A stretch of 64,000 bases of DNA from the NCBI GenBank assembly GCA_009829735.1, contig CM020619.1, forward strand, positions 564,590 through 628,589, in the 5' to 3' direction. The DNA comes from Pyropia yezoensis (lineage: Eukaryota; Rhodophyta; Bangiophyceae; Bangiales; Bangiaceae). Shown here one piece after another: positions 55,098-63,862 of this stretch. Numbering within the stretch: position 1 is the stretch's first letter; each line of letters begins with the position of its first letter. The notes beneath the pieces were generated by a model, which did not search any database, was not told the origin of the DNA, and saw nothing but the letters and a program-made list of their open reading frames with translations. Position numbers and translations under genes: made by a program.

Positions 55098-56984
55098 ATG
55101 GCAGACGAGGTTGCCCCGGTGGTGGGCGGTGGTGAGGCGGAGGCATCGCTTGATGAATGTGCGGGGGCCACACGGCCGGTGGTGGGCTGGTATCGGAGCC
55201 CAAGGGCGACCTATATGTTTGACGGTGCCGGGTTCGTGGCGGACCCGCCGTTGATGGAGGCGGCGCGGACCAATCGGTCATTGGCTCTACAGCGTATCCG
55301 CGACGCGCGGTGGGCGTCGTTGCCCAACTTCCGGGACGCGTCAATCGACGGGCGGTTCTACGAGGGCGAGTCCGTGTCGGACGTCCATGGTCATGCTGAC
55401 TTTGGTCGTCAAGGGCCGGAACGGCAGGCGTACGAGGTGTTGTCGTTGTCCAACGAGTTGCTGCGGTACGGGGCGGCTGGTGGTCTTCACCCTTATCATC
55501 GGTGTCTGTACGCTTGGGCGCTTGCCTTTCGTGTCGGGCAAGTTGAGACCTTTGTGGTCGCGGCCAACAACTTCGGCCGTCTTCGCCGGCTGTGGCCTTC
55601 GGCCGTGTTCTTGGCACGTGACTTGGCCGAGCGGCTTGATGTGCCTATCGCGGAGGACCATGGGCTAGAGGAGTATCTGGCCATGTTGGCTGACAAGGTT
55701 GCCCATGGGGTGCGTCCGGCGGGCGTCGAATTTGGTCCTGCGACCTGTTCGCTTCCTAACCCGTTCCGGGATCCGACGACGTCGATTCGTCTTCGTAGGT
55801 CGTGGGACCTGGCGGCCTTTGAGCGTCGCGGCCTTTTGGCGCCGGCTTGGGCGTCCAGCCTGGGGCGCGCACGCCCGTTCTTCGACCTGAAGCGTTGGCT
55901 TCCATCACGCCCATCGTGGTGGGTTGAGTACGGACCGTACATGGAGACGCCGGCGGCATTGTCGTACGTCGCCAGTGGGCTTAAGGACGCAGATAACGCG
56001 GCTTGGGGCGTCGTGTACGAAGAGTTTTTCTGCTTTGCCTTGGCGGCTTGGGTGCATTGGCTCGTCCATGACGGACTTTTTTGCTGGTTGCCGGACCAAG
56101 TGACCGAGTGGTTCGACGGGTTGGACGTGTCGCGGCTGGCCGATGGGCCCGGGGGTGAGGAGCGTCTTGCGACGTACCACCGTATGCGTGATGCACATGC
56201 CGTCTTCCCGTGGACAACCATTGTCGCCGACGTCCGCCGACGTGATGAGCGCACCAAGGCGGCTCGCCAGGTGTACGTCAAGTTGGACGCGACGGCCAAG
56301 TATGGCTTCGTTCTTCGTCAGCCGTGCGGCGCGTTTGATTGGAAGTATGACGCCTCGTGGGAGGGTGGTGACGAGTCGTCCGGACCAGTTCGTGGTCCCG
56401 GTCGTGGTCGTGAGACCGGTCGTCGGGTGCGGAACGCGTCTCGGTCGTTGTCGCCGGTGGCCGGTGCGGGGTCAAGTGACCGTGTTAACCCTGGTGTGGT
56501 TGCCCCTGTGTCCGGTGGGACCGGTGGCACGGAGCCGATCTGGCCGTCGGAGTGGGCCCGTGTGGGTGCTGTTGCCCTGTTGGGTACTGACCGGGGGGGT
56601 GCCTTGGCTGGGCAAGTGGTGCCTCGTGGCGCAACGGCTGGGGCGTTGGCCATTGCTTGGTCTCGTCAGACCGTGGAGATTGATGACGTTCTTCGTCGGG
56701 TCAGTGGGATGACTGAGTCGGAGGCCGTTGAGGCTTTGGTGTTGACGGTCTCCCGTTTGGCGGATCCGTCTCGCATTCGCGATAGCTTGCTCAGTGAGCT
56801 GCGTCGTGCGCCCTCGGTGGAGGCTCGGGCTGCGAGTCCTCGTCGTGTTGACGTTGGTGCCATTCTTGGCGTTCGTCGTCGACAGATGTCGGATGACGAG
56901 GAGGAGGATGCGCCTCGTGCGCCGGCTCGGCGTGTGCGCTCGCGCAGTTCGTCTTTTGACGAGGGCTCGCGACGTCGCCGTTGA
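55098..56984 (+). CDS. Antisense ORF of element C, function unknown
   Basis: 628 residues from the ATG at 55098 (the frame is open further upstream, but only through tandem repeats and without an ATG). The first 420 residues look folded and rich in Trp and Leu (YMFDGAGFVADPPLME, AYEVLSLSNELLRYG, FFCFALAAWVHWLVHDGLF); then a basic Arg/Ser hinge, an Ala-rich segment with SRQTVEIDDVLRRVSGM, and a C-terminal acidic-then-Arg/Ser tail (SDDEEEDAPRAPARRVRSR). No retroviral domain is recognised and there is no clear similarity to the antisense ORF of element A beyond an acidic/basic disordered region. It ends 41 bases before the end of pol, tail to tail. An intact frame of this length in a young element implies recent selection. 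Confidence 0.8.
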   Translation: MADEVAPVVGGGEAEASLDECAGATRPVVGWYRSPRATYMFDGAGFVADPPLMEAARTNRSLALQRIRDARWASLPNFRDASIDGRFYEGESVSDVHGHADFGRQGPERQAYEVLSLSNELLRYGAAGGLHPYHRCLYAWALAFRVGQVETFVVAANNFGRLRRLWPSAVFLARDLAERLDVPIAEDHGLEEYLAMLADKVAHGVRPAGVEFGPATCSLPNPFRDPTTSIRLRRSWDLAAFERRGLLAPAWASSLGRARPFFDLKRWLPSRPSWWVEYGPYMETPAALSYVASGLKDADNAAWGVVYEEFFCFALAAWVHWLVHDGLFCWLPDQVTEWFDGLDVSRLADGPGGEERLATYHRMRDAHAVFPWTTIVADVRRRDERTKAARQVYVKLDATAKYGFVLRQPCGAFDWKYDASWEGGDESSGPVRGPGRGRETGRRVRNASRSLSPVAGAGSSDRVNPGVVAPVSGGTGGTEPIWPSEWARVGAVALLGTDRGGALAGQVVPRGATAGALAIAWSRQTVEIDDVLRRVSGMTESEAVEALVLTVSRLADPSRIRDSLLSELRRAPSVEARAASPRRVDVGAILGVRRRQMSDDEEEDAPRAPARRVRSRSSSFDEGSRRRR

Positions 56985-57025
56985 GGGGGGGGTTGGGAGG
57001 TGAGGGTGTTGCCGTACGGCTTGTG

Positions 57026-60000
57026 TTAGTCTTGTTTGTACTTGTGTTGGCCCTTTGGCTTGTTGTTTGTTTGTTGGTGTTTGAACATGAAGGCAGCCCT
57101 GGCCCATTCTGTTGTCTTTTTGTCCGATGTTAGGACTGGCCGGAGTATCTTCGACTCATGACAGAGCCGTTTGGCTTTTGAGAACCATGAGGCATGTTCC
57201 CAGCGTGGGGTGACCAGGAGGGTGTCCTTTGGACTGGATTGTAGCTCTGTGACCACTTGGTCAAGGGTGTGGGTGGGGGGTACCCTTAGGCAGATGCCTT
57301 GTGAGTTCTGCTCCGAGGCAGTGACATGCCTCTCCGGCTGGTAGCTCAACTGGCCATAGTGCTTGGTGAGTTCTGAGAGTTCCCAGAGTGGTCCCCATGT
57401 GGGGGAGGTGAAGTTCCGGCATGCCTCTGGCAGTGTTGACTTCATGTAGTACACAGGGATGTTTTCCTGGACCGAGCGGTCTGCGTTGTCCCATTGGACA
57501 TTAGCCTGTACCACCCCCCATGGGTCGACGTAGACCGCGAGTATGTGTGGTTGCCAAATAGCGGCGGCTGCGCCAGTGAGCGCAACAAGTCCAGTTGCCA
57601 GAGCAACCTTGGTGGTTGGCTTTCGTGGCTTCCGCCACGTGTATCCAGGTATTTCTACCTTTTTGGATCGCAAATGTCGAATGACAAGGTTACGTGGCAA
57701 GTTTTCCACTGGTTCCCACGTGTCGTCCTTGGGGGTATAATCATACCATCGGACTTTGAATTCGTACAAATCTCCAGACCGTCGGTGAGACATGAGTTTT
57801 TCGATGACGTATTCGTCGTGGACGGTTGGCTCCGGCCGTGGTTTGTCAAACCCATCGAGTAGTGGGTGTGGTGTGGACTCATTGGAACTGTCCGGCCGGG
57901 GTGCCGCAGTGGCATGATCGCTGTTGATGCGTTTCTCGATACCATCGACGTCAATGACGAAGGTAGAGTCGTCGGCGTCGACGACCATGAATGGCCCGAC
58001 GGCCTTGCTCTGCAGCTTGTTAGCTCGTTGATGGTTTGTCGTATAGACATAGTCGCCGATCTTGATCTTACGATTGCGCGTCCCAACGTGGGCATCGAAG
58101 TTCCGTTTGTAACGTTGTTGAGTCTTGGCGAGGGCCTTGATGACGGCCGGGATCTGCAGCCGCAGTCGGGCCATGAACTCGCGCTTTCTCGCGAGCGGCG
58201 ATCCGTCATTGAGGGTCCCTCTTTGGGATATGGACGTGCCTGGTGGCAAGTTACGAACCGACAGGTTAGGGACACGTCGTGGGATGACAAGCTTGAATGG
58301 CGCTAGTCCAGTGGACCGATGTGGTTGGCTGTTGTAAGCCATAGTCAGGACGGGCAGAAGCTCGTCCCAGCGCTTGGGGTCCTTGGTCACGTAGTGACGC
58401 AGTTGTGTAGCAATCGTACGATTGTACCGTTCGACTTGACCGTTGGTCTGTGGGTGGTACGCGGTGGTGCGCACCGTCTCGACTCCGAGTACCTTCATCA
58501 CGGCGATGAAAAAGTTTGACATGAACTGGGGTCCTTGGTCGGACAAGATCTTGTCCGGTGGGCCATAGCAGGCTATCCAGTGTTCAATAACAGCGGATGA
58601 GACGGAGATGGCCGTGATGGTCTTGAGTGCGATGCACTTTGTAAGCTTTGCAAAGCGGTCCGTAATGACCAAGATGAATCGATTTCCGCTTTTGCTTGCT
58701 GGCAAGGGGCCGAGGATGTCGATCGACAGTTCCGTCAGTGGTTCTGACGCCGGGAGCAGGGTCAGAGGCGTCGTATGCTTACGCAACGCTAGCCGGTTCT
58801 GTGCACAAGTGGTGCAATTGGTGATGGTCTTGTGGATATCCGATATCATGGATGGCCAGTAGAACTTTGTTCTCATAGTGAAGTACATCTTGTTCATGCC
58901 CGGGTGGGCGGCCGTGGTGGCCGTGTGTTGGAGCTTCAAGATGACATCTTGTTGCGACTTGGGGATGACCAGTTGGTCTCCATACACAGTTTTGCGACGC
59001 AGTGCGTTGTTGTCGTCAAGGTAGAATGACTTGTGTCCTCCGTTGTTGACGCTGTCGATGATCGACTTGCAGAAATCATCCGATTGTTGCTTGTTAATGA
59101 CTTCATAGAAGTCAAGAGGCTTGGGGTCGGTTGTGCCTGTGTACCTGTCCGTTTGGACGCCGTGTGCCGTCTGGGCCACCGCTAGACATGGTATGTCATC
59201 GTTGATCGTATCGTTCATCGCGTTATTGTCCGCGCGGGACAGGAAGTCGGGCAGGTGGTGACTAGCACCTGGCTTGTATTTCAGTTCGAAGTCGAACTCT
59301 GCGAGACGCATACGCCATCTCATCAACCGACCGCTAGAGTCGGCAGTGCTGTATATCCAGCTAAGGCTTTGATGGTCCGATCGGATTATGAAGTGTTGTC
59401 CTTCTAGGAAGTGCCTCAACTTGAGGACAGCCCACACAATGCCAAGGCATTCTCGCTCCGTTGTGGAGTAGTTGAGCTCCGCTGCGTTAAGAGCGCGGCT
59501 CCAGTAGCCGAGTGGCTGTGGTTTTCCATCGTCGTCCGTTTGGAGTAACGTGCAGCCGAGTTGATACGCACTTGCGTCGACATCGAGCGTTAGCTCACGC
59601 CCAGCCTTAGGCAAGGCCAAGATTGGTGGGTGCACCAAGGCGTCATGGAGGTCCTCAAAGGACGCCAACTCCTCGGTCGAGGGTGGGGACAGGTCCGGTG
59701 GGACGTCTTTCTTGGTCAACGCGTTTAGCGGTCGGGCTCTCTTGGTAAAGTCTACCACGAACCGTCGATAGACGTTGCACATGCCGAGAAAACTCTTGAG
59801 TTGGGTCTTGGTCTTGGGGAACGTTGCTTGACGCAGGGCGTCGGTGTTCTTGTTAAGAACGTGGAGTTTACCAGGCGTTATGCTGTGGCCGAGGTACTCC
59901 ACCTCGTTGGAAAACCACTTGCACTTCTCAAGATTGAGAGTCACGCCGGCCTCCCGTAGTCGGGTAAGGACCTTTTCTACATCATGGATGTGTTGTTTGG

Positions 60001-61498
60001 CGGTTGCCGAGAAGATGATGACGTCGTCTAAGTAGACGAGGCAGACTTGCCACTTGAGTCCGGAGAGTATAATATCCAGGGCACGTTGAAACGTCGCCGG
60101 GGCATTGGTCAAGCCGAATGGCATCGTTGTCCAGTCGAAGATGCCATAGTGCGTTGTGAAGGCCGTTTTTTCTTGGTCCTCCTGCCGCAATGGCAGTTGC
60201 CAGTACCCAGCGGTACAGTCGAGAGAGGTGAATACTTTGGCGTCTCCGAGGGAGTCGAGACAGTCCTCTATACGCGGGAGGGGGTACGCATCCTTCTTAG
60301 TGATGCTGTTCAACCGTCGATAATCGACACAAAACCGGGCCTTCCCATTTTTCTTCGGTACGATGACGACCGGACTGGCCCAGTCACTGTGACTTGGTTT
60401 AATAACCTTGAGCTTCAACATCTTGTTGATTTGATCGACGATGGTCGCCCGTTTGAACGCACCGGTTCGATAGGGCTGCGCCCTTATAGGGGCAACCCCA
60501 GGTGGGGTGACGATGGCGTGCTCTGTAGCGTGTATGACCCCGAGGGTCCCGTCCCACATCTTGCCATGCTTGGCCAACATCGACTTAATTTGCGCGTGCA
60601 AATGTTGGGGAGCCCCGTCGAGGTTGATGTCGTCAAGTGACGGTTTGGGCTGTTCGGTCTCTGGGTCGGTTGACCCCGTATCCTCCGTCGGGGCGGCGAG
60701 GACTTGCCCGAGGTGGGGCTCGGCAAACGCGAGGACGCAGCCCTTTCGCAGGATGGCCGTGTCTGGCCCGAAGTTGCATACCTTAACCAGAAATGGTTCG
60801 TCAGGTTTGATGGTGGCGAGTCCGCGGGCGACTGCCATGGTCTTGTGTCGGCACAATCGTGCGTTTGGTTGAAGAGTAACCAGTCCCGGCGTGTCACATC
60901 TGACCATAATCCATTCCTCGGTCTTGCCCTTGAGGCGCGTTTGTTTGCAAGCACGGACCTTGGTCGACCCCCCGGCCCATTGGGGCTCCATGACGTCGTC
61001 TTGACGGATGCTCAGGATTGGGGAGTGGCCGATCGAATGGTTTTCAGCACCTTGCCAAACGATACGTTTGCGGGCGGGCAGGATTGCCTCGATGTGCTTA
61101 TCGATGAACTCGGTCCCGAGTATGCACTTGACCGACAGGTTGGGCGTAACGTAAAAACGTTCAAAGGCTTGAACCCCTCCGGTGTCGATGAACAAGTGGA
61201 TGGCTTGGAGAGCCTTGATTGTTTGCCCGTTGGCATCAACAATGTGCGGTGCACTGGTTAACGTGTCGGCGTAGTCGCGCCAATGTGGCGGTAGAACATC
61301 CGGCCGGATGAGGTTGACGCCAGCTCCGGTATCGAGGATGGGTCTCATACTCCGCGTGTTCGCGAGCTCCGTGCCTATACAGGCGGCGATTTTATAATGT
61401 CGATGAGCTTTGCTCAGTATCTTGGTGACCTTAGGTCTATCTTGTTGGGCAGGCAAGGGTGCGTCGGGGAGACTGCCCGGTGGTCCTCGACTTACTCG
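57026..61498 (-). CDS. pol: Element C Pol polyprotein with chromodomain and a hydrophobic C-terminal extension
   Basis: No ATG opens this frame near its start; it is continuous in the -1 frame from the last gag codons. Counting from position 61456 (1476 residues): protease DTGAG 42-46; RT YLDD 475-478; RNase H about 622-740 (TLDVDASA, TERE, RSDHQSL); integrase H844, H851, C881, C884, then D913, D973, E1009; a clear chromodomain about 1215-1262 (YVIEKLMSHRR, VRWYDYTPKDDTWEPVENLP). About 210 further residues follow, beginning with a hydrophobic segment at about 1283-1310 (VALATGLVALTGAAAAIW) and then Trp- and Tyr-containing sequence. Such a tail is not standard for chromoviruses. All catalytic residues are present. 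Confidence 0.95.
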   Translation of the reverse strand, partial: RVSRGPPGSLPDAPLPAQQDRPKVTKILSKAHRHYKIAACIGTELANTRSMRPILDTGAGVNLIRPDVLPPHWRDYADTLTSAPHIVDANGQTIKALQAIHLFIDTGGVQAFERFYVTPNLSVKCILGTEFIDKHIEAILPARKRIVWQGAENHSIGHSPILSIRQDDVMEPQWAGGSTKVRACKQTRLKGKTEEWIMVRCDTPGLVTLQPNARLCRHKTMAVARGLATIKPDEPFLVKVCNFGPDTAILRKGCVLAFAEPHLGQVLAAPTEDTGSTDPETEQPKPSLDDINLDGAPQHLHAQIKSMLAKHGKMWDGTLGVIHATEHAIVTPPGVAPIRAQPYRTGAFKRATIVDQINKMLKLKVIKPSHSDWASPVVIVPKKNGKARFCVDYRRLNSITKKDAYPLPRIEDCLDSLGDAKVFTSLDCTAGYWQLPLRQEDQEKTAFTTHYGIFDWTTMPFGLTNAPATFQRALDIILSGLKWQVCLVYLDDVIIFSATAKQHIHDVEKVLTRLREAGVTLNLEKCKWFSNEVEYLGHSITPGKLHVLNKNTDALRQATFPKTKTQLKSFLGMCNVYRRFVVDFTKRARPLNALTKKDVPPDLSPPSTEELASFEDLHDALVHPPILALPKAGRELTLDVDASAYQLGCTLLQTDDDGKPQPLGYWSRALNAAELNYSTTERECLGIVWAVLKLRHFLEGQHFIIRSDHQSLSWIYSTADSSGRLMRWRMRLAEFDFELKYKPGASHHLPDFLSRADNNAMNDTINDDIPCLAVAQTAHGVQTDRYTGTTDPKPLDFYEVINKQQSDDFCKSIIDSVNNGGHKSFYLDDNNALRRKTVYGDQLVIPKSQQDVILKLQHTATTAAHPGMNKMYFTMRTKFYWPSMISDIHKTITNCTTCAQNRLALRKHTTPLTLLPASEPLTELSIDILGPLPASKSGNRFILVITDRFAKLTKCIALKTITAISVSSAVIEHWIACYGPPDKILSDQGPQFMSNFFIAVMKVLGVETVRTTAYHPQTNGQVERYNRTIATQLRHYVTKDPKRWDELLPVLTMAYNSQPHRSTGLAPFKLVIPRRVPNLSVRNLPPGTSISQRGTLNDGSPLARKREFMARLRLQIPAVIKALAKTQQRYKRNFDAHVGTRNRKIKIGDYVYTTNHQRANKLQSKAVGPFMVVDADDSTFVIDVDGIEKRINSDHATAAPRPDSSNESTPHPLLDGFDKPRPEPTVHDEYVIEKLMSHRRSGDLYEFKVRWYDYTPKDDTWEPVENLPRNLVIRHLRSKKVEIPGYTWRKPRKPTTKVALATGLVALTGAAAAIWQPHILAVYVDPWGVVQANVQWDNADRSVQENIPVYYMKSTLPEACRNFTSPTWGPLWELSELTKHYGQLSYQPERHVTASEQNSQGICLRVPPTHTLDQVVTELQSSPKDTLLVTPRWEHASWFSKAKRLCHESKILRPVLTSDKKTTEWARAAFMFKHQQTNNKPKGQHKYKQD

Positions 61499-63237
61499 TT
61501 TTTCGAGTCGGCCTTGCCGTCGCCGGCGTCGTTGCTTTCGACGTCGTCGTCGTCCGAGTCCGGCAGGACTTCGTTCTCGACGATCGCATTGATCTGCTTG
61601 CGGACCGAGTCGTCAATGAGTGCCATCACTCGTGCCTGACGTCGTTCACGACGGGGCTTAGGGCATCGAGAGGCAAAGTGTCCGCGCTCGTTACAGTTGT
61701 AACAGATGTCGTTCGCTCGCGGGTTGTGCGTGTCCGTGCGGACAGCCCTAATGGGGTCGAATGGTCGATCGACCGTGCGCGCTGGGGGCTCAGGGGTAGA
61801 GTCGATTTGACTAACCTTGATCATGGCTGGCCGGCTGGCCTTGATGGACTGCCGCAGGCGCGTGGCGCCTTCCCAAAACCCTTGGGCAGCTGCCACTGTG
61901 TCCGCCATTGGGCGATCAAGGAACTGACTGTCCAGAACACGGACGTTTGGTTTGATGAGGTCTGAAAGACCGTTGATGAAGACATCCTTCACGTCTTGGG
62001 CGGAGAACAGGCCACAGAGGCGATCGCACGCCGCCTCCACGCGGGAGGCAAACACGCGCGGGACCTCTGTGTCCGCTTGATTCATCGTAATGATGTCGTG
62101 GTAGGCCGTTGCCAAACCGGCATGAGTTGCGTACTTCTTGAGAAGCCAGTTGACTCCTTCACCATAGGTGGTGAGCTCGTAGTGCTTGCCACTGACAACC
62201 GTGTTGGCCGCGCTGGCGAATGCGCGCTTGGCGGCTCCCGCCAGCCGGAAGGCGATCAAGGGGAACGCCCGGCCGTGGGTCAGCCCTGCCGCGTCGCAAG
62301 CTCTGCGAAAGGTGGTGAGGAAGGTGAAAACACCGAGGGGGTCGCCACCGTTAAAGGTCTCTTGACCCTGGAACGCCCCGTCTAGGCGCTTGTTCATCTT
62401 GCTAGCATCTTTCACCATCGATGGTCTATACTTGGTGCTCCGTCGGAGAAGAAAGTAGGTCCTGTAGTCCAAGAGTGACTTAAAGCGACTGTTGCCGGGT
62501 CGAATGACCAACTTGCGGTCACCCAACTCCGTGAGTTCAGCTGCCGGCGCCGGTCGGCGCCGGAAACGACGCGCACGTCGACGGTGCGCGTCCGAACTTT
62601 CCGTAACGGAATCTCTGCTCGATGAGGTCGGGCTTGACGGTGGGGAAGGGTCCCAACGACCGTCATAGGTTTCGTCCGAAGACGAGGAAGACGAGGACGA
62701 CGAGTTGTCGGATGACATCCCATCATCAGCGGATGATGCGCCTCCCTCCCGGGCGTTCGAACGCTTAGTCGAGACCCTGACCTCTAGGTCTTCGACTTGG
62801 CGCTCCAACGCGCGGATCCGACGGTTCTTCATCTGAAGATTGCCAATAGGCAGGCTGGCGTGGGACGCCCCTTGAGCAGGTCTCCGGGTCATCTTGCCCA
62901 CCGGCTGTCGGTTCGACGTCGTCCGTTGACGAAACGCCTCATTTGAGGGTGGCTTTCTCAGCTCCTCAAGAGTGGTCACCAGTTTGGTGTTAGACTTCTC
63001 CAACTCCTTGTTGGCGGCCTCTTGGGCCTCAAGACGGTCACGAAGTGCCTCCACCACCGCCTTCAAGCTCTCCAACTTGGAGTTAGGAATATCCTCCGCG
63101 TCGGGGTTGGGGGGGGTAACCTCGGGTGCCGGACGGCGGCTTGTTCCGCTCCCTCCGCCTGGTGGCGTGTAACCCGAAGGCAGGGCAATCCCCTTACCCT
63201 TCGAGCGCCGAGCGCCATCAGGGGCTCCCGAAGCCAT
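61492..63237 (-). CDS. gag: Element C Gag
   Basis: An ATG at 63237 gives 581 residues; an upstream GTG at 63327 would add 30. Residues about 47-90 are a predicted coiled coil (LESLKAVVEALRDRLEAQEA), and a second short one follows (IRALERQVEDLEVRV). An acidic Ser-rich linker leads to the Gag core (FLTTFRRACDAAGL, then YHDIITMNQADTEVPRVFAS), then a CCHC knuckle CYNCNERGHFASRC at about 512-525, a basic stretch and an acidic tail ending SKNE. The coiled coils probably aid particle assembly. The stop TAA (61492-61494) lies 4 codons after the frameshift site. Confidence 0.92.
   Translation of the reverse strand: MASGAPDGARRSKGKGIALPSGYTPPGGGSGTSRRPAPEVTPPNPDAEDIPNSKLESLKAVVEALRDRLEAQEAANKELEKSNTKLVTTLEELRKPPSNEAFRQRTTSNRQPVGKMTRRPAQGASHASLPIGNLQMKNRRIRALERQVEDLEVRVSTKRSNAREGGASSADDGMSSDNSSSSSSSSSDETYDGRWDPSPPSSPTSSSRDSVTESSDAHRRRARRFRRRPAPAAELTELGDRKLVIRPGNSRFKSLLDYRTYFLLRRSTKYRPSMVKDASKMNKRLDGAFQGQETFNGGDPLGVFTFLTTFRRACDAAGLTHGRAFPLIAFRLAGAAKRAFASAANTVVSGKHYELTTYGEGVNWLLKKYATHAGLATAYHDIITMNQADTEVPRVFASRVEAACDRLCGLFSAQDVKDVFINGLSDLIKPNVRVLDSQFLDRPMADTVAAAQGFWEGATRLRQSIKASRPAMIKVSQIDSTPEPPARTVDRPFDPIRAVRTDTHNPRANDICYNCNERGHFASRCPKPRRERRQARVMALIDDSVRKQINAIVENEVLPDSDDDDVESNDAGDGKADSKNE
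61498..61504 (-). promoter_or_regulatory. Probable -1 frameshift site at the gag-pol junction
   Basis: The element strand reads TCG AAA AAC GAG TAA in the gag frame, giving G AAA AAC, close to the canonical A AAA AAC. The -1 frame is open from here into pol, which has no ATG before its protease. The context AAACGAGTAAG is shared with element A. Confidence 0.6.
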
Positions 63238-63438
63238 ATCGCAACCCGGCGTACTTGCGTCGGCGCGCCCTGCGTCGCCAACCAAAAGGTCCTCGTGGCA
63301 CGACGCCCGGCGTCGTCCAGCCTTCACTGATCGGTGATGTCGCCCTGCAACACCCGATCAAGAGATCGTCAACACAACTGCCACAAGGCACCAAGGAACA
63401 CGTACGAGTGTACGGCAGCGCCGCACACGAGCAGTATT

Positions 63439-63454
63439 CCCTGCTGCTCCACCA
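63439..63454 (-). other. Primer-binding site of element C
   Basis: TGGTGGAGCAGCAGGG on the element strand, one base from the 5' LTR, identical to the first 16 bases of the element A site. Confidence 0.75.
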
Positions 63455-63455
63455 A

Positions 63456-63862
63456 TGTGGAATATGTGTTACCCAATATAAAGGATATGGGACCGACCGG
63501 CGCCCGGAAGGCAAAGAGGAAGCTATTACCGTAGAGGCAAAGAAGACAGACCTTTAGCTCCTGGACGTTCGATGGGGAGCAAGCCGGCCGAAGGCAGCGG
63601 CGAGTCCCCACGTCGCAGATAAGGGCGAAAACAATATGCCGGTCGAGCGACCGAGCGGAGGCCGGACGGCCGATCGCTACGAGCATAGCAATCAATATAA
63701 AAGATCCCTCCAAGGCAAGGACAGATAAACAATACAAAACAAAAGTAGTCCCCCAAAGGGCGAGCCACAAGCGGACCCATGCCAACAAGGCTGGGGCCAC
63801 CAGTCAGGGGGGCTACAAGCCAGTAAATACCGGAATTCGGTACAAGGGGCGGATATGCTACA
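63456..63862 (-). repeat. Element C 5' LTR
   Basis: 407 bp, with two substitutions against the LTR at 53886. Followed by CTCGG (63863-63867), matching the five bases before the other LTR. Confidence 0.93.

Larger units (their letters stand above)
53886..63862 (-). mobile_element. Ty3/gypsy element C, complete and intact, with antisense ORF
   Basis: 9977 bp, with 407-bp LTRs at 53886-54292 and 63456-63862 that differ at only two positions I can find (CGCCAGG/CGCCCGG and CTGGAGC/CTGGGGC). Target duplication CTCGG at 53881-53885 and 63863-63867. Order on the minus strand: LTR, primer site, gag, pol, antisense ORF (plus strand), polypurine stretch, LTR. All three ORFs are unbroken, so it may still be mobile. 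It belongs to a different family from element A: no shared LTR sequence and divergent proteins. Confidence 0.95.
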
